A stretch of DNA of 64,000 nt, from contig NZ_JNYJ01000024.1 in the NCBI RefSeq assembly GCF_000716715.1, positions 62,001 to 126,000 on the forward strand. The letters are read 5' to 3'. This DNA comes from Dactylosporangium aurantiacum (lineage in GTDB: Bacteria; Actinomycetota; Actinomycetes; Mycobacteriales; Micromonosporaceae). The position numbers and the translations under genes were made by a program. Under the pieces are notes generated by a model. That model worked only from the letters and a program-made list of their open reading frames with translations, was not told the origin of the DNA and did not search any database. Numbering within the stretch: the first letter of the stretch is position 1; every line of letters begins with the position of its first letter. Of the stretch, positions 23,757 to 32,298 are shown one piece after another.

Positions 23757-24542
23757 ATGCGTTGGCGGGTGAGCGTCGCCGGGGCCGGGTTCGTCGTGGT
23801 CCTGGTGCTCGTGGAGGTGCTGTTCGGCGTCGGCGGGCCGAGCGAGCGGTGTGCGACCGTGTTGGCGGCGGTTGCGCCGCTGGGTTGCGCGGTGATCCTC
23901 GCGCAGCGCCCGCGTGTTGCCGTCGCCGCGGTGGCGGTGCTGGCCGTGGGGCTGCTCGCGCTGGGCGTCTGGGTCAGGCCGCCGGAGGGCGCGCTGTTTC
24001 CGCCTCCGCAGGATTGGCTGGTGCCCTACTACGGGTTCGCGCTGCTGGTGGTCCTTGTGCTGCTCGGCATGCTGCTGTCGGGCTGGCAGCGGCTGGTGGT
24101 GGTACCGGTGGCCGCCGTTGGGGTGACGACGCTGTTCTGCTCGGCTCAAATGACGTTCTTCGTCGTCCCGCTGAACCCGTCTGGCGGCCGCCCGTCGAGC
24201 GAGGTCCGGGAAGCTGATTTCCTGCCCCTGCCGGACGAGCTGGCTGTGCACGAGTTCAAACCCGACTGCAGCGGTGCGCATACTCCGTGCACACGGTTTT
24301 ACGAAGTATGGAGCCGGCACGGCGCGTCGGCCGCGCAGGTCATGGACCGTGCCGCTGCGGCCTTGCGGGACCGGGACTGGCCGATGACCGCCAGCGGCGA
24401 CGTGTACGAAGGTTGCCGTCCGGTCCGTGGGGTGTTCACCTGGGAGCGGCAATGTCTGTCGCTGTATGCAACCGACCGGTTCATCCAGCCGCGTCGCACC
24501 AGCCACCCCGGCGCCATCGTGCTGTGGGCATCTACCGGTTGA
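23757..24542 (+). CDS. Membrane protein with extracytoplasmic C-terminal domain, hypothetical
   Basis: Protein of 261 aa with four predicted membrane helices in the first 125 residues (about 5-24, 30-48, 52-70, 88-108) and a soluble C-terminal domain of about 130 residues. That domain holds four Cys (in KPDCSGAHTPC, GCRP and RQC), probably two disulfides, so it likely faces outside. I chose the ATG at 23757; another lies at 23745 and neither has a clear ribosome site. It stands alone between the lipoprotein gene and a convergent lipoprotein gene. Family not recognised. Confidence 0.65.
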   Translation: MRWRVSVAGAGFVVVLVLVEVLFGVGGPSERCATVLAAVAPLGCAVILAQRPRVAVAAVAVLAVGLLALGVWVRPPEGALFPPPQDWLVPYYGFALLVVLVLLGMLLSGWQRLVVVPVAAVGVTTLFCSAQMTFFVVPLNPSGGRPSSEVREADFLPLPDELAVHEFKPDCSGAHTPCTRFYEVWSRHGASAAQVMDRAAAALRDRDWPMTASGDVYEGCRPVRGVFTWERQCLSLYATDRFIQPRRTSHPGAIVLWASTG

Positions 24543-24643
24543 TCAGACGCCTGTCCGGGAGTAACGGCCGCTCAGGACCACATGCTCACCTGCCGCCGAT
24601 GAGCGGTCGCGTGCTGCTGACCGGTTGGCTCTCGACGCGGCGG

Positions 24644-25534
24644 TCAGGGCTTGAGGGACTTCGCGATGGGCTGCTCGACGACGAGCACGCACCGGGCGCT
24701 GCGCTCGCCGGCGTCCCAGTTGTGGTCCGACACCCGCCACCACAGCAGCCCGATCCGCTGCCCGATCTGCGTGGCGAGGTTGGCGAAGGAGCGACCCGTA
24801 TACCGGTCGACCAGCTGGGAGCACGCCCGGCGCAGGTGGTCGCCGGTGGCCTGGGCGGTGGGGGCACCGGCCGGCGCGCGCACGGTCCCGATGTACTCAC
24901 CGTTGTGCGGCTGGTCGCAGGCGGCCGGCCGCATCCACAGCGGCGTCCGCTTCGGGTCGGTGTTGTACACGACCGTGCCGCAGGCCAGGCCGATCGGACG
25001 TGCGCCGCGCAGGCTGTCCTTGAGTGAACCGGTGCGGAACGACGACGCGTCGTTGATCTCGCGCCGCTCGACGAGGTCGCAGCGGAACGCCCGGACGCTA
25101 GCGTCCCACCTCGCTTCCGTCGGCAGCAACAGCAGCAGCGCCAGCCGGCCGTCGTGCCAGTCCGCGCCGAGGAAATCGGCCGCCTTCGCCTCGCACTCGG
25201 CGTACACGCGCTGCACCTCGGGGTCCGCGGGCGGCGTGTCACCGGGGAACGTGCCCACGTGGAACGTCTCGGTCAGGTGCCGCCCCGCGCAGTCCGCCAC
25301 CGGCTGCAGCTCGTCCACGGTCAGCTCGTTGATCTTGTCGCCGTTGAACGTCGCGGTGTACGACGTCCAGCACTTGCCCACGGCCGGTTTGGCCGCGGCA
25401 CCGGCAGCCGTCGACGGCGCCACCGACGCCGAGGGGCTCGCCGACGCGGCCGGCGCCGGATCCTTCGCCTGCTGACACCCCGCCAGCACCGCGCCACTCA
25501 CCACGAAGACCGTCAACGCACCCGCGCGCCGCAT
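24644..25534 (-). CDS. Septum-formation-family lipoprotein
   Basis: Secreted lipoprotein of 296 aa. The signal peptide MRRAGALTVFVVSGAVLAGC ends in a lipobox (LAGC, Cys20), followed by an Ala/Ser/Pro linker. The rest contains two related Cys-containing repeats of the septum-formation type (GKCW ... VADCAGRHLTETF and later RAFRCDL ... ACDQPHNGEYIG). Such H-x-E proteins are abundant in actinobacteria, and the family name rests on weak early evidence. The ATG at 25534 has GGGGAG six bases upstream. Transcribed alone, convergent with the membrane protein gene. Confidence 0.8.
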   Translation of the reverse strand: MRRAGALTVFVVSGAVLAGCQQAKDPAPAASASPSASVAPSTAAGAAAKPAVGKCWTSYTATFNGDKINELTVDELQPVADCAGRHLTETFHVGTFPGDTPPADPEVQRVYAECEAKAADFLGADWHDGRLALLLLLPTEARWDASVRAFRCDLVERREINDASSFRTGSLKDSLRGARPIGLACGTVVYNTDPKRTPLWMRPAACDQPHNGEYIGTVRAPAGAPTAQATGDHLRRACSQLVDRYTGRSFANLATQIGQRIGLLWWRVSDHNWDAGERSARCVLVVEQPIAKSLKP

Positions 25535-25569
25535 CCGCGACTCCCCTCGTCGCGCTGGCCGCCGTCCTG

Positions 25570-25821
25570 GTGGGCGGGCTGCTCCTTCGACGCCCCCAGG
25601 CCGCCGGCGACACGCCCACCATCTGCTTCGACTACCGGCACATGCAGCCAGGCTTCCGCACGTCGCCCGAGCAGGCCACCCTGGACGCGGAGATCCTGAA
25701 GTCCTACGACGGCACGGGCGAACCGGCCGAAGCGGAAGCCGCCCGCCGCGCCTGGGCGGCTGCGTACGCCAACCGCATCCGCCCGCCGGCCGAGCGCGCA
25801 ACCGACCGGGCCTGGACCTGA
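25570..25821 (+). CDS. Small protein, possibly 5'-truncated
   Basis: Frame of 83 aa from a GTG at 25570. The codons just before it also read as a hydrophobic signal-like segment (LVALAAVLVGGLLL) but offer no start codon, so either the GTG is real and the signal is short, or the gene has lost its beginning. The soluble part has ICFDYRHMQPGF and an Ala/Glu-rich helical tail. No family recognised. The 164 bases downstream (25822-25985) hold only broken frames. Confidence 0.35.
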   Translation: MGGLLLRRPQAAGDTPTICFDYRHMQPGFRTSPEQATLDAEILKSYDGTGEPAEAEAARRAWAAAYANRIRPPAERATDRAWT

Positions 25822-25985
25822 AGCCCTTCGACGCCAGGGACTCCGCCAGCGCCGGCCACCGGGCGCCGCCATGCGGGGCGATCCCGTCGAGGCGGAGGTC
25901 GCCCTGGAGAAACTGACCGGATCCTCCACCGTGCAACGGCCCAACCTGTCCACGATCGCCGAGGTCAGGACATCGGGGCGGCGGA

Positions 25986-26717
25986 TCATCGGGGGGCCAT
26001 CCGCAGGGCGCCGTCGAGGCGGATGACCTCGCCGTTGAGGTAGTCGTTGGCGATGATGGACAGGGCCAGGGCGGCGTACTCGGCGGGGGTGCCGAGGCGG
26101 GCCGGGAACGGCACGCCGGCGGCGAGGCCGGTGCGGTACTCCTCCGAGACGGTCTCCAGCATCGGGGTGAGCATGATCCCCGGGGCGATCGTCATGACCC
26201 GGATGCCGTGCTGGGCGAGGTCGCGGGCGGCCGGCAAGGTGAGCCCGACGATGCCGCCCTTCGAGGAGGAGTACGCGGCCTGCCCGACCTGGCCCTCGTA
26301 CGCCGCGACCGACGCCGTGTTCACGATGACGCCCCGCTGACCGTGCCCGTCGGGTGCGGTGGCCGCGATGCGCTCCGCGGCCAGGGCCATGACGTTGAAC
26401 GTGCCGATCAGGTTGACCTGGACGACCTTGGCGTACATGGCGAGGTCGTGCACGCCGGCACGGCCGAGGATCCGGGCGGACGGGGCGATGCCGGCGCAGT
26501 TGACCACCACCCGGAGCGGTGAGGGGCCCGCCGCCGCGACCGCGACGGCCTCACGGACGGCGTCGGGGTCGGTGACGTCGACCTGGATGCCGTCGAAGTC
26601 GGCGGCCAGGTCGAAGCCGTGCACGGTCGCTCCGGCCGCGGTGAGCGCGGCGGCCGTGGCGGCGCCGAGGCCGGATGCGGCGCCGGTGACGATGGCGGCG
26701 GTGTCGGTGAGGTCCAC
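25986..26717 (-). CDS. 3-hydroxyacyl-CoA dehydrogenase, type II (HSD10-like SDR)
   Basis: SDR of 243 aa that oxidises 3-hydroxyacyl-CoA (and, in HSD10, hydroxysteroids) with NAD. Motifs: TGAASGLG (cofactor), NCAGIAPS, VNTASVAAYEGQVGQAAYSS (catalytic Ser/Tyr, Lys two residues on) and the C-terminal YLNGEVIRLDGALRMAPR. The last is near-diagnostic for the HSD10/3-hydroxyacyl-CoA dehydrogenase type II group. It is the last gene of the leftward operon that starts at 34384, 20 bases after the F420 reductase gene. It would carry out the third beta-oxidation step in the island. Ribosome site AGGAGC before the ATG. Confidence 0.9.
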   Translation of the reverse strand: MDLTDTAAIVTGAASGLGAATAAALTAAGATVHGFDLAADFDGIQVDVTDPDAVREAVAVAAAGPSPLRVVVNCAGIAPSARILGRAGVHDLAMYAKVVQVNLIGTFNVMALAAERIAATAPDGHGQRGVIVNTASVAAYEGQVGQAAYSSSKGGIVGLTLPAARDLAQHGIRVMTIAPGIMLTPMLETVSEEYRTGLAAGVPFPARLGTPAEYAALALSIIANDYLNGEVIRLDGALRMAPR

Positions 26718-26737
26718 CGGGGCTCCTGTCGTGAGTG

Positions 26738-27373
26738 TCAGAGATCGGTGATGCGCAGGCCCGCATGGGCCTTGTACCGGCGGTTGACGGAGATGAGGTT
26801 GGCGGTGAGCGCCTCGACCTGGTGGGCGTTGCGCAGCCGGCCGCCGTAGACGCCGCGGACCCCGGGTATCGTCCCGGCCAGCTCCTGGACCAGGTCGGTC
26901 GCGGCCCGGTCGTCGCCGAGCACCAGCACGTCGGTGTCCACAGTGGACCGGTCGGGGTCGTCGAGGTGGACGGCCGAAACGTTGTGGAACGCGCCGACCA
27001 CGGTCGAGGCGGTGAGGATCGCGGCGGCCTGCTGGGTGGCGGAGCCCTCCTCGACGGTCAGCGCGTAGGCGCCCTGTTGGTCGAAGCCGAGCGGGTTCAC
27101 GCAGTCGACCACGATCTTCCCGGCGAGCGCCGGAGCCAACGCGGCAAGCAGCTCGGCGTGCCCGTCCCAGGGCACCGCCACCACCACGATGTCCCCCGCC
27201 GACGCGGCGTCCGCGTTGGAGGAGCCGCGGACCCGGCCGGGCAGGTCCGCGGCGGTGGCCGCGGCCCGTGCCGGGTCCCGGGAGCCGAGCACGACGTCCA
27301 GGCCGGCCGCGGCGAACCGCCGGGCCAGCCCCCGCCCCTGCGGTCCGGTCCCACCCAGCACGGCGACGGTCAT
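26738..27373 (-). CDS. NADPH-dependent F420 reductase (F420:NADP oxidoreductase)
   Basis: Enzyme of 211 aa that moves hydride between NADPH and coenzyme F420. Motifs: MTVAVLGGTGPQGRGLARR with the Rossmann GGTGPQG, GSRDPARAAA for NADP phosphate binding, VVVAVPWDGH, VVDCVNPLG and VGAFHNVSAVHL. These are typical of the NpdG/FNO-like family. It sits in one operon with four LLM-class oxidoreductases that would use F420H2, so it plausibly supplies their reduced cofactor. The start is the conserved Met at 27373; an in-frame extension upstream only translates the repeat at 27381 and is unlikely to be native. Confidence 0.88.
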   Translation of the reverse strand: MTVAVLGGTGPQGRGLARRFAAAGLDVVLGSRDPARAAATAADLPGRVRGSSNADAASAGDIVVVAVPWDGHAELLAALAPALAGKIVVDCVNPLGFDQQGAYALTVEEGSATQQAAAILTASTVVGAFHNVSAVHLDDPDRSTVDTDVLVLGDDRAATDLVQELAGTIPGVRGVYGGRLRNAHQVEALTANLISVNRRYKAHAGLRITDL

Positions 27374-27380
27374 CTGCGAG

Positions 27381-27505
27381 ATGACCGGCCCTCCGCTTCG
27401 CTCCGCGCCGGTCATGACGTCACCTCCGCTGCGCTTCGGCGCCGCCCTGACCACCAGACTGTGCCCATGATGACCGGCCCTCCGCTTCGCTCCGCGCCGG
27501 TCATG
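27381..27505. repeat. Pair of identical 36-bp palindromic intergenic repeats
   Basis: The 36-base unit occurs at 27381-27416 and 27470-27505 with no mismatch. Each copy begins ATGACCGGC and ends GCCGGTCAT plus G, so the ends are 9-bp inverted arms around CCTCCGCTTCGCTCCGC. The copies flank 53 bases with no gene. The right copy supplies the stop codon of the VOC gene at 27501. Read leftward, each unit encodes the start of an N-terminal peptide MTGAERSGG. Its structure is REP-like, and it may act as an mRNA hairpin between the VOC and F420-reductase genes. Confidence 0.7.
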
Positions 27506-27815
27506 GCAGCCGCTCGTACAGCACGACCGGGTTGCCGGCCGGGTCCGTCACCAGCACGCGCCGCTCGTGGGGTCCGGTCACCACGTCGTCGCCGGAGTGG
27601 CCCAGTGCGGCGAGGTCGTCGACCTGGATGCTGAGCACGGTCCGTCCGGGGACGGGTTGCTGCGAGGCGTCGGCGAGCCCGATGGTGACGGCGCCGTCGG
27701 TGACCGCGGCGTACCGGTCGCCGTCGCGGAACCGGGTCGCGAGCCCGAGCGCGGTGTAGAAGGCCAGCTGCGCGTCGAGCGCGTCGGCCGGGACGATGAT
27801 GTGACCAATCTTCAT
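27501..27815 (-). CDS. VOC-fold protein, single module
   Basis: Small VOC (glyoxalase-fold) protein, 104 aa. Segments MKIGHIIVPADALDAQLAFY, GDRYAAVTDG and VTDPAGNPVVLYERLP show one beta-alpha-beta3 repeat pair, which acts as a homodimer. The start overlaps the stop of the upstream LLM gene (ATGA), so it is co-translated. In a catabolic operon it could be a small ring-cleaving or isomerising enzyme or a ligand binder; metal ligands cannot be assigned with confidence. The stop codon lies within the right copy of the 36-bp repeat. Confidence 0.82.
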   Translation of the reverse strand: MKIGHIIVPADALDAQLAFYTALGLATRFRDGDRYAAVTDGAVTIGLADASQQPVPGRTVLSIQVDDLAALGHSGDDVVTGPHERRVLVTDPAGNPVVLYERLP

Positions 27816-28795
27816 GGGCGGAACCTCGGCATGACCTCGCGGGCGAAGCGTTCGACGATCTCGATGGAGCGGGCGATCGGCAGGCCGAGCCACTGCGCCC
27901 GGAAGACGAAGTGGTTGTAGCCGGCGTCGGCGAAGTCCCGGACCTTGGCGGCGATGTCGTCGGGAGAGCCGAAGAACAGCGCCTTGGACTTGATGCCTTC
28001 CCACTGGGTCTCGAAGTAGTCCATGCCGTACTGGACGTACTCGCCGTAGGAGCGGCGCACGGCGGTGCCGGCGATGTCGTAGGCGGCGTCGAAGGAGTCG
28101 GCGACGCACAGGTCCCGGTGGATCGGGAAGACCGCGCCGTCGTCGGAGAATCCCGCGGCGCGACGTTCGGCGCGGTAGTCGGCGAGGTTGCCGACGGCCC
28201 AGTTGCGGCGCACGTTGGACGGCGCGAGCCACGGCAGGCCCTGTCGCGCGATCCGGGCGATGCCGATCGGGCCGTTCGCCCCGACCCACACCGGCGGGTG
28301 CGGCCGCTGCACGGGCAGGACGCTGCACCGTACCCCGTCGAGCTGGAAGTGCTGGCCCTTGTGGGTGACGGGTTCGCCGGTCCACAGCTGGCGCATCACG
28401 TCCAGCGCCTCGTTCATCCGGGACACCCGGGTGCGTCGTTCGATGCCGAACGAGGCGAACTCGTCGTCGCGGTAGCCGGAGCCGATGCCGAGGACGAACC
28501 GGCCGCCGGACATCTGGTCGATGGTGGCGATCTCCTCCGCCCAGTGCACGGGGTGCCCGAGCGGCAGGATGAGGATGCCGGTGCCGAGCTGCATCGTGCC
28601 GGAGTGGTCGATGAGGCGGGACAGCAGCGGCAGCGGCTGCGGCGTGGACAGCGACGACAGGTAGTGGTGGATGCCGAAGACCGAGTCGTAGCCGAGGTCG
28701 CGGACGTGCTGGACGTACTCGACGATCTCGCCGGTGCGCCGGCGCAGGTCGTCGCCGGGCTCGTACTGGTGGTCCAGCAGGATGCCGAACTTCAC
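27812..28795 (-). CDS. LLM-class F420-dependent oxidoreductase (1 of 4)
   Basis: Luciferase-like TIM-barrel enzyme, 327 aa. Family segments: VKFGILLDHQYEPGDD, TGILILPLGHPVHWAEEIAT, DQMSGGRFVLGIGSGYRDDE (the GxGxGYR block) and PPVWVGANG. Such enzymes use F420H2 or reduced flavin. The F420:NADPH reductase gene in the same operon favours F420. The GTG start overlaps the crotonase stop (GTGA); the stop overlaps the VOC start. It resembles the copy at 29780-30769 more than the other two, with the same length, the same opening and the NTPQP segment. Substrate unknown. Confidence 0.9.
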   Translation of the reverse strand: MKFGILLDHQYEPGDDLRRRTGEIVEYVQHVRDLGYDSVFGIHHYLSSLSTPQPLPLLSRLIDHSGTMQLGTGILILPLGHPVHWAEEIATIDQMSGGRFVLGIGSGYRDDEFASFGIERRTRVSRMNEALDVMRQLWTGEPVTHKGQHFQLDGVRCSVLPVQRPHPPVWVGANGPIGIARIARQGLPWLAPSNVRRNWAVGNLADYRAERRAAGFSDDGAVFPIHRDLCVADSFDAAYDIAGTAVRRSYGEYVQYGMDYFETQWEGIKSKALFFGSPDDIAAKVRDFADAGYNHFVFRAQWLGLPIARSIEIVERFAREVMPRFRP

Positions 28796-29769
28796 GCGGG
28801 TTCCTCGTTGGAACGCGACTCGCTGAGCCGGAAGTACGGCGCGACCATCCGGTCCCGGTCCTCGAGGGCCTGCCGGATGCCCTTCTCGCGGCGCTCCTTG
28901 AGGAAGTTCCAGTCGCCCTCGTCGAAGCTGACGTTGGTGGCCCAGCCGTGCCCGACCCAGCCGGTCATCGCGCCGAGGCCCTTGCCGCGGGCCTCCATGA
29001 CGACCTGCATCATCGACTTGCCCATCATCAGCGAGTCCAGCGGCATCACCGCGATCGCGTCGGCGTAGTCGTCGACCCAGCGCTGCAGGTCCTCGCGGGG
29101 CACGACCTTGGTGACGAGGCCCTTGCGCTCGCCCTCCTCGGCGCCGATGGCGCGCATGGTCAGCATGACGTCCTTCATCGTGGTCAGGCCGACCTTCTCG
29201 ATCCAGTGGTACATGTCCTGCGGCGCCGGGCCGAGGTAGCGGAACGCCGGGTGGGTGAAGCGGGCGTCCGGGGCGGCGATGACGATGTCGGCCGACAGCG
29301 CGATCTGGAAGTGCCCGCCGTAGCAGTACCCCTGGACCTGGCAGATGGTGGCCTTCAGCGACTCGATGATGGGCCGGGTGAAGCCGGAGCTGAGCACGTT
29401 GCGGTCGGGCAAAATGCGCTGCCGTTGCGCCGGGCGGCGCCGCGACGCCTTGTCGGTGCCGGCCTTGTAGCCGATGTAGTGGCCGAGCTCGGCAGCGTCT
29501 GCGCCGGTACCGAAGTGCTCGCCCTCGCCCTTGAACACGATCACCTTGACCCGGTCGTCGGCCTCGGCCCCCCGGACCAGGTCGCCGACCCGCTCGAAGG
29601 CGGCGACCGGGATCGCGTTGAGCCGGTCCGGGCGGTCGAAGGTGATGGTGGCGACGCTGCGTGCCTCGTCGACGTCGTAGCGGACGTACTTGGCGAGGAC
29701 CTCCGGGTCGACCTCCATGTTCTCGACGTCCCACTGGTTTTCCAGGAGCTCGGCTTCGGTCTTCTTCAC
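28792..29769 (-). CDS. Crotonase-fold enzyme with Arg-rich insert
   Basis: Enoyl-CoA hydratase/isomerase-superfamily protein of 325 aa, longer than a standard hydratase (about 260). Core motifs are TITFDRPDRLNAIP, the first oxyanion strand GEHFGTGADAAELGH and the second CYGGHFQIALSADI. An insert after residue 110 carries GTDKASRRRPAQRQR and replaces the usual short loop. The two Glu of classic hydratases are not evident at the expected places, so hydrolase or C-C lyase chemistry is possible. GTG start at 29769 with AAGGAA eight bases upstream, 10 bases after the previous stop. The stop overlaps the next gene. Confidence 0.85.
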   Translation of the reverse strand: MKKTEAELLENQWDVENMEVDPEVLAKYVRYDVDEARSVATITFDRPDRLNAIPVAAFERVGDLVRGAEADDRVKVIVFKGEGEHFGTGADAAELGHYIGYKAGTDKASRRRPAQRQRILPDRNVLSSGFTRPIIESLKATICQVQGYCYGGHFQIALSADIVIAAPDARFTHPAFRYLGPAPQDMYHWIEKVGLTTMKDVMLTMRAIGAEEGERKGLVTKVVPREDLQRWVDDYADAIAVMPLDSLMMGKSMMQVVMEARGKGLGAMTGWVGHGWATNVSFDEGDWNFLKERREKGIRQALEDRDRMVAPYFRLSESRSNEEPA

Positions 29770-29779
29770 AGCGGGTTCC

Positions 29780-30769
29780 TTACTGACGGAAGGCGGGGAA
29801 CACTTCGGAGGCGAACAGTCGCAGGGAGGCACGGACCTGGTCGGTGGGCATGCCGAGCCAGCCGGGCCGGAAGATGAGGTGGTCGAAGCCCAGGTCGCGC
29901 AGCGCGCTGATGCGTTCGATGAGGAACTCGGGCGAGCCGAGCAGCAGGGTGTTGCGGACCAGCTCGTCGAAGCGGTCGCGCTGCCAGCGCAGCGCCGGGT
30001 ACTCCGCGTAGGTGGAGTACTCGACCCGGGCGTGCGGCAGCGCCTCTTCGACGGCCCGTTCGGTGCTCGGCGCGCAGTACAGCTCGACGCCGACGGGTCG
30101 CGACACGCTGCCGGGGTCGCGGCCGTACTCGGCGAGGGCGTCGTTGTAGACGGCGAGGTGCTCGGGCAGGAACCGGCGGCTCGGGGAGTTGCCGGGCGCG
30201 TACCAGGCGTCGCCGAGCCGGGCGGCGCGGCGCACCGCCTTCTTGCCGCCGGCGCCGATCCAGATCGGCGGCCCGCCCGGGGTGAGCGGCCGGACGCCGA
30301 TGGTGGCGTCGGTCTGCGGGTAGAACTCGCCGTCGGTGGTGACCGGCCCGCCGCCCCACAGGGCCCGGATGAGGCGCAGGCTCTCGTCCAGGCGGCGGAA
30401 GCGGGTCTCGGGGTCGATGCCGAACGCGGCGAACTCGTTGTCGCGGTAGCCGGCGCCGACGCCGAGGACGACCCGGCCGCCGGACAGGTGGTCGAGGGTG
30501 GCGAACTCCTCGGCGATGTGCACCGGGTGGAACATGGGCAGCAGCAGGATGCCGGTGCCGATGAGCATATCGCCGGAGCGCGGGATGAGGCTGGCCGTCA
30601 TGGAGATCGGCTGCGGGGTGTTGAGGTTGGACTGGAAGTGGTTGATCGTCCAGACCGAGTCGTAGCCGAGCTCGGCGGCCAGCTCGACGGTGCCGAACAG
30701 GTCGCTGAGGTGCCGGCCGAGGTCCTCGCCGTGCCGGTACTGGTGCGACGCCATGATGCCGAACTTCAT
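29780..30769 (-). CDS. LLM-class F420-dependent oxidoreductase (2 of 4)
   Basis: Luciferase-like monooxygenase-fold enzyme, 329 aa, opening MKFGIMASHQYRHGEDLGRH. Recognisable blocks: TGILLLPMFHPVHIAEEFAT, LSGGRVVLGVGAGYRDNE and PPIWIGAGGKKAVRRAARLG. The ATG overlaps the ligase stop (ATGA), and the stop TAA lies 10 bases before the crotonase start. Together with the neighbouring LLM genes it forms a set of diverged paralogues in one transcript. Probably each acts on a successive intermediate, which is inference. Confidence 0.9.
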   Translation of the reverse strand: MKFGIMASHQYRHGEDLGRHLSDLFGTVELAAELGYDSVWTINHFQSNLNTPQPISMTASLIPRSGDMLIGTGILLLPMFHPVHIAEEFATLDHLSGGRVVLGVGAGYRDNEFAAFGIDPETRFRRLDESLRLIRALWGGGPVTTDGEFYPQTDATIGVRPLTPGGPPIWIGAGGKKAVRRAARLGDAWYAPGNSPSRRFLPEHLAVYNDALAEYGRDPGSVSRPVGVELYCAPSTERAVEEALPHARVEYSTYAEYPALRWQRDRFDELVRNTLLLGSPEFLIERISALRDLGFDHLIFRPGWLGMPTDQVRASLRLFASEVFPAFRQ

Positions 30770-32298
30770 CCGTGCCCCTCTCCGGCGACCCGGCTGATCT
30801 TGCCGGTGCTGCTGCGTTCCAGGGCGGGCACGAACTCGATCCGCCGTGGGGTCTTGAAGTGCGCGAGCCGGTCCCGGGCGAACGCGACGATCCGGTCGGC
30901 GAGGTCGTCGTCGGCAACGGTGTCGTCGGCGGCGCGCACGACGAGCGCCACCGGGATCTCGCCGAGCCGGTCGTCGGGGCGGCCGAGCACCCGCACGTCC
31001 CGCACGAGCGGGTGCTCGCGCAGCTCGTCCTCGATCTCCTCGGGCCAGACCTGGAACCCACCGCATTTGATCATGTCCCGTTTGCGCCCGACGAGGAACA
31101 ACACGCCGTCCTCGTCGACGTAGCCCATGTCGCCGGTGTGGACCCAGCCGTCGCGGACCAGCTCGCGGGACGCCTCGGCGTCGTCGACGTAGCCCTTGGT
31201 CAGCTCGGAGCGCACGACGACCTCGCCCTCGGCGCCGGTCGGCAGGGCCGTGCCGTCGCCGTCGCGGATCTCCAGCTCCACGCCGGGGTACACCCGGCCG
31301 GCGGAGCCGGGTTTCCACCGGCCGGCCTTCATGTCCCGGCCGGTCCAGCCGGCGATGTGCCCGGCCTCGGTCGAGCCGTAGTTGACCAGGATCGGCACCC
31401 GGTAGCGCTCCTCGAAGGCGCGCCGGACCGGCCACGAGATCGCCTGCCCGGCGACCAGGACGGACTTGACGCCGGCGAACGGCAGGTCGCGGTCGGCGTG
31501 CACGATGTCGAAGACCATGGTGGGCAGGAAGAAGAAGTTGTCGAAGGCGAACCGGTCCATCAGCTCGGCGAGCCGGTCGACGCCGAAGCGTTCCCAGACG
31601 ACGGCGGGCCGGCCGACGAAGAACGCGAAGAGCAGCGAGTGCTGGCCGCCGCTGTGGAACAACGGCAGGGCGATGAGGTTGACCTTGGCATCGGTGGCGG
31701 CGGTGCCTTCGGCGTCGCTGCCGGTGGAGACGCGGGCGAGGCGTTGCAGGGAGGCCCGGGTGCCGCCGTGGGTGACGCTGACCGACTTCGGACGGCCGGT
31801 GGTGCCGCCGGTGGACAGGATGCAGGCCTCGGCGTCGTCAGCGACGTCCACGGCCGGCACGGCGACCTGCTGCCGCCAGGCCAGGTCCGGCACCCCGGCG
31901 ACCGGCCCGCCGACGGCCCGCACGTCGGCGTCGACGCCGCCGGCGAGCAGGTCCGCGATGACGTCCGGGCGCCGGTCGTCCACGAGCAGCAGCCGTGGCG
32001 CGGTCTTGGCCAGGGACTCGGCGAGCTCGGCGGCGTTGTACAGGCTGCTGACGGTGACCGGGACGGCGCCGATCTTCCAGGCGCCGAACAGGAAGAACAC
32101 GATCTCGGGGCCGTTGGTGAGGTAGCAGGCGACCCGGTCCCCCGCGCCGACGCCTTCGGCGCGCAGGGCGGTGGCGACGCCGCCGGCGAGCCGGTCGACC
32201 TCCTGGAACGTCCAGGACCGGCCGTCGTCGCCGTGCAGGGCCGGCACCTGCGGCCGGTCGGCGGCGCGTCCTTCGAGGATGCGGGCGAGGTTGGTCAT
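30766..32298 (-). CDS. Acyl-CoA ligase (AMP-forming)
   Basis: ANL-superfamily CoA ligase of 510 aa. The P-loop ILSTGGTTGRPKSV carries Gly where many have Ser, and is followed by ALPLFHSGG, the A5 motif LVNYGSTEAG, VHTGDMGYVDEDG, the hinge GRKRDMIK and the catalytic Lys in SSTGKISR. All core motifs are present, so it should adenylate a carboxylic acid and load CoA. ATGA overlaps on both sides tie it to two LLM genes. It is the only intact ligase in this operon and so the likely entry enzyme. Chain-length or ring specificity is not readable. Confidence 0.92.
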   Translation of the reverse strand: MTNLARILEGRAADRPQVPALHGDDGRSWTFQEVDRLAGGVATALRAEGVGAGDRVACYLTNGPEIVFFLFGAWKIGAVPVTVSSLYNAAELAESLAKTAPRLLLVDDRRPDVIADLLAGGVDADVRAVGGPVAGVPDLAWRQQVAVPAVDVADDAEACILSTGGTTGRPKSVSVTHGGTRASLQRLARVSTGSDAEGTAATDAKVNLIALPLFHSGGQHSLLFAFFVGRPAVVWERFGVDRLAELMDRFAFDNFFFLPTMVFDIVHADRDLPFAGVKSVLVAGQAISWPVRRAFEERYRVPILVNYGSTEAGHIAGWTGRDMKAGRWKPGSAGRVYPGVELEIRDGDGTALPTGAEGEVVVRSELTKGYVDDAEASRELVRDGWVHTGDMGYVDEDGVLFLVGRKRDMIKCGGFQVWPEEIEDELREHPLVRDVRVLGRPDDRLGEIPVALVVRAADDTVADDDLADRIVAFARDRLAHFKTPRRIEFVPALERSSTGKISRVAGEGHG

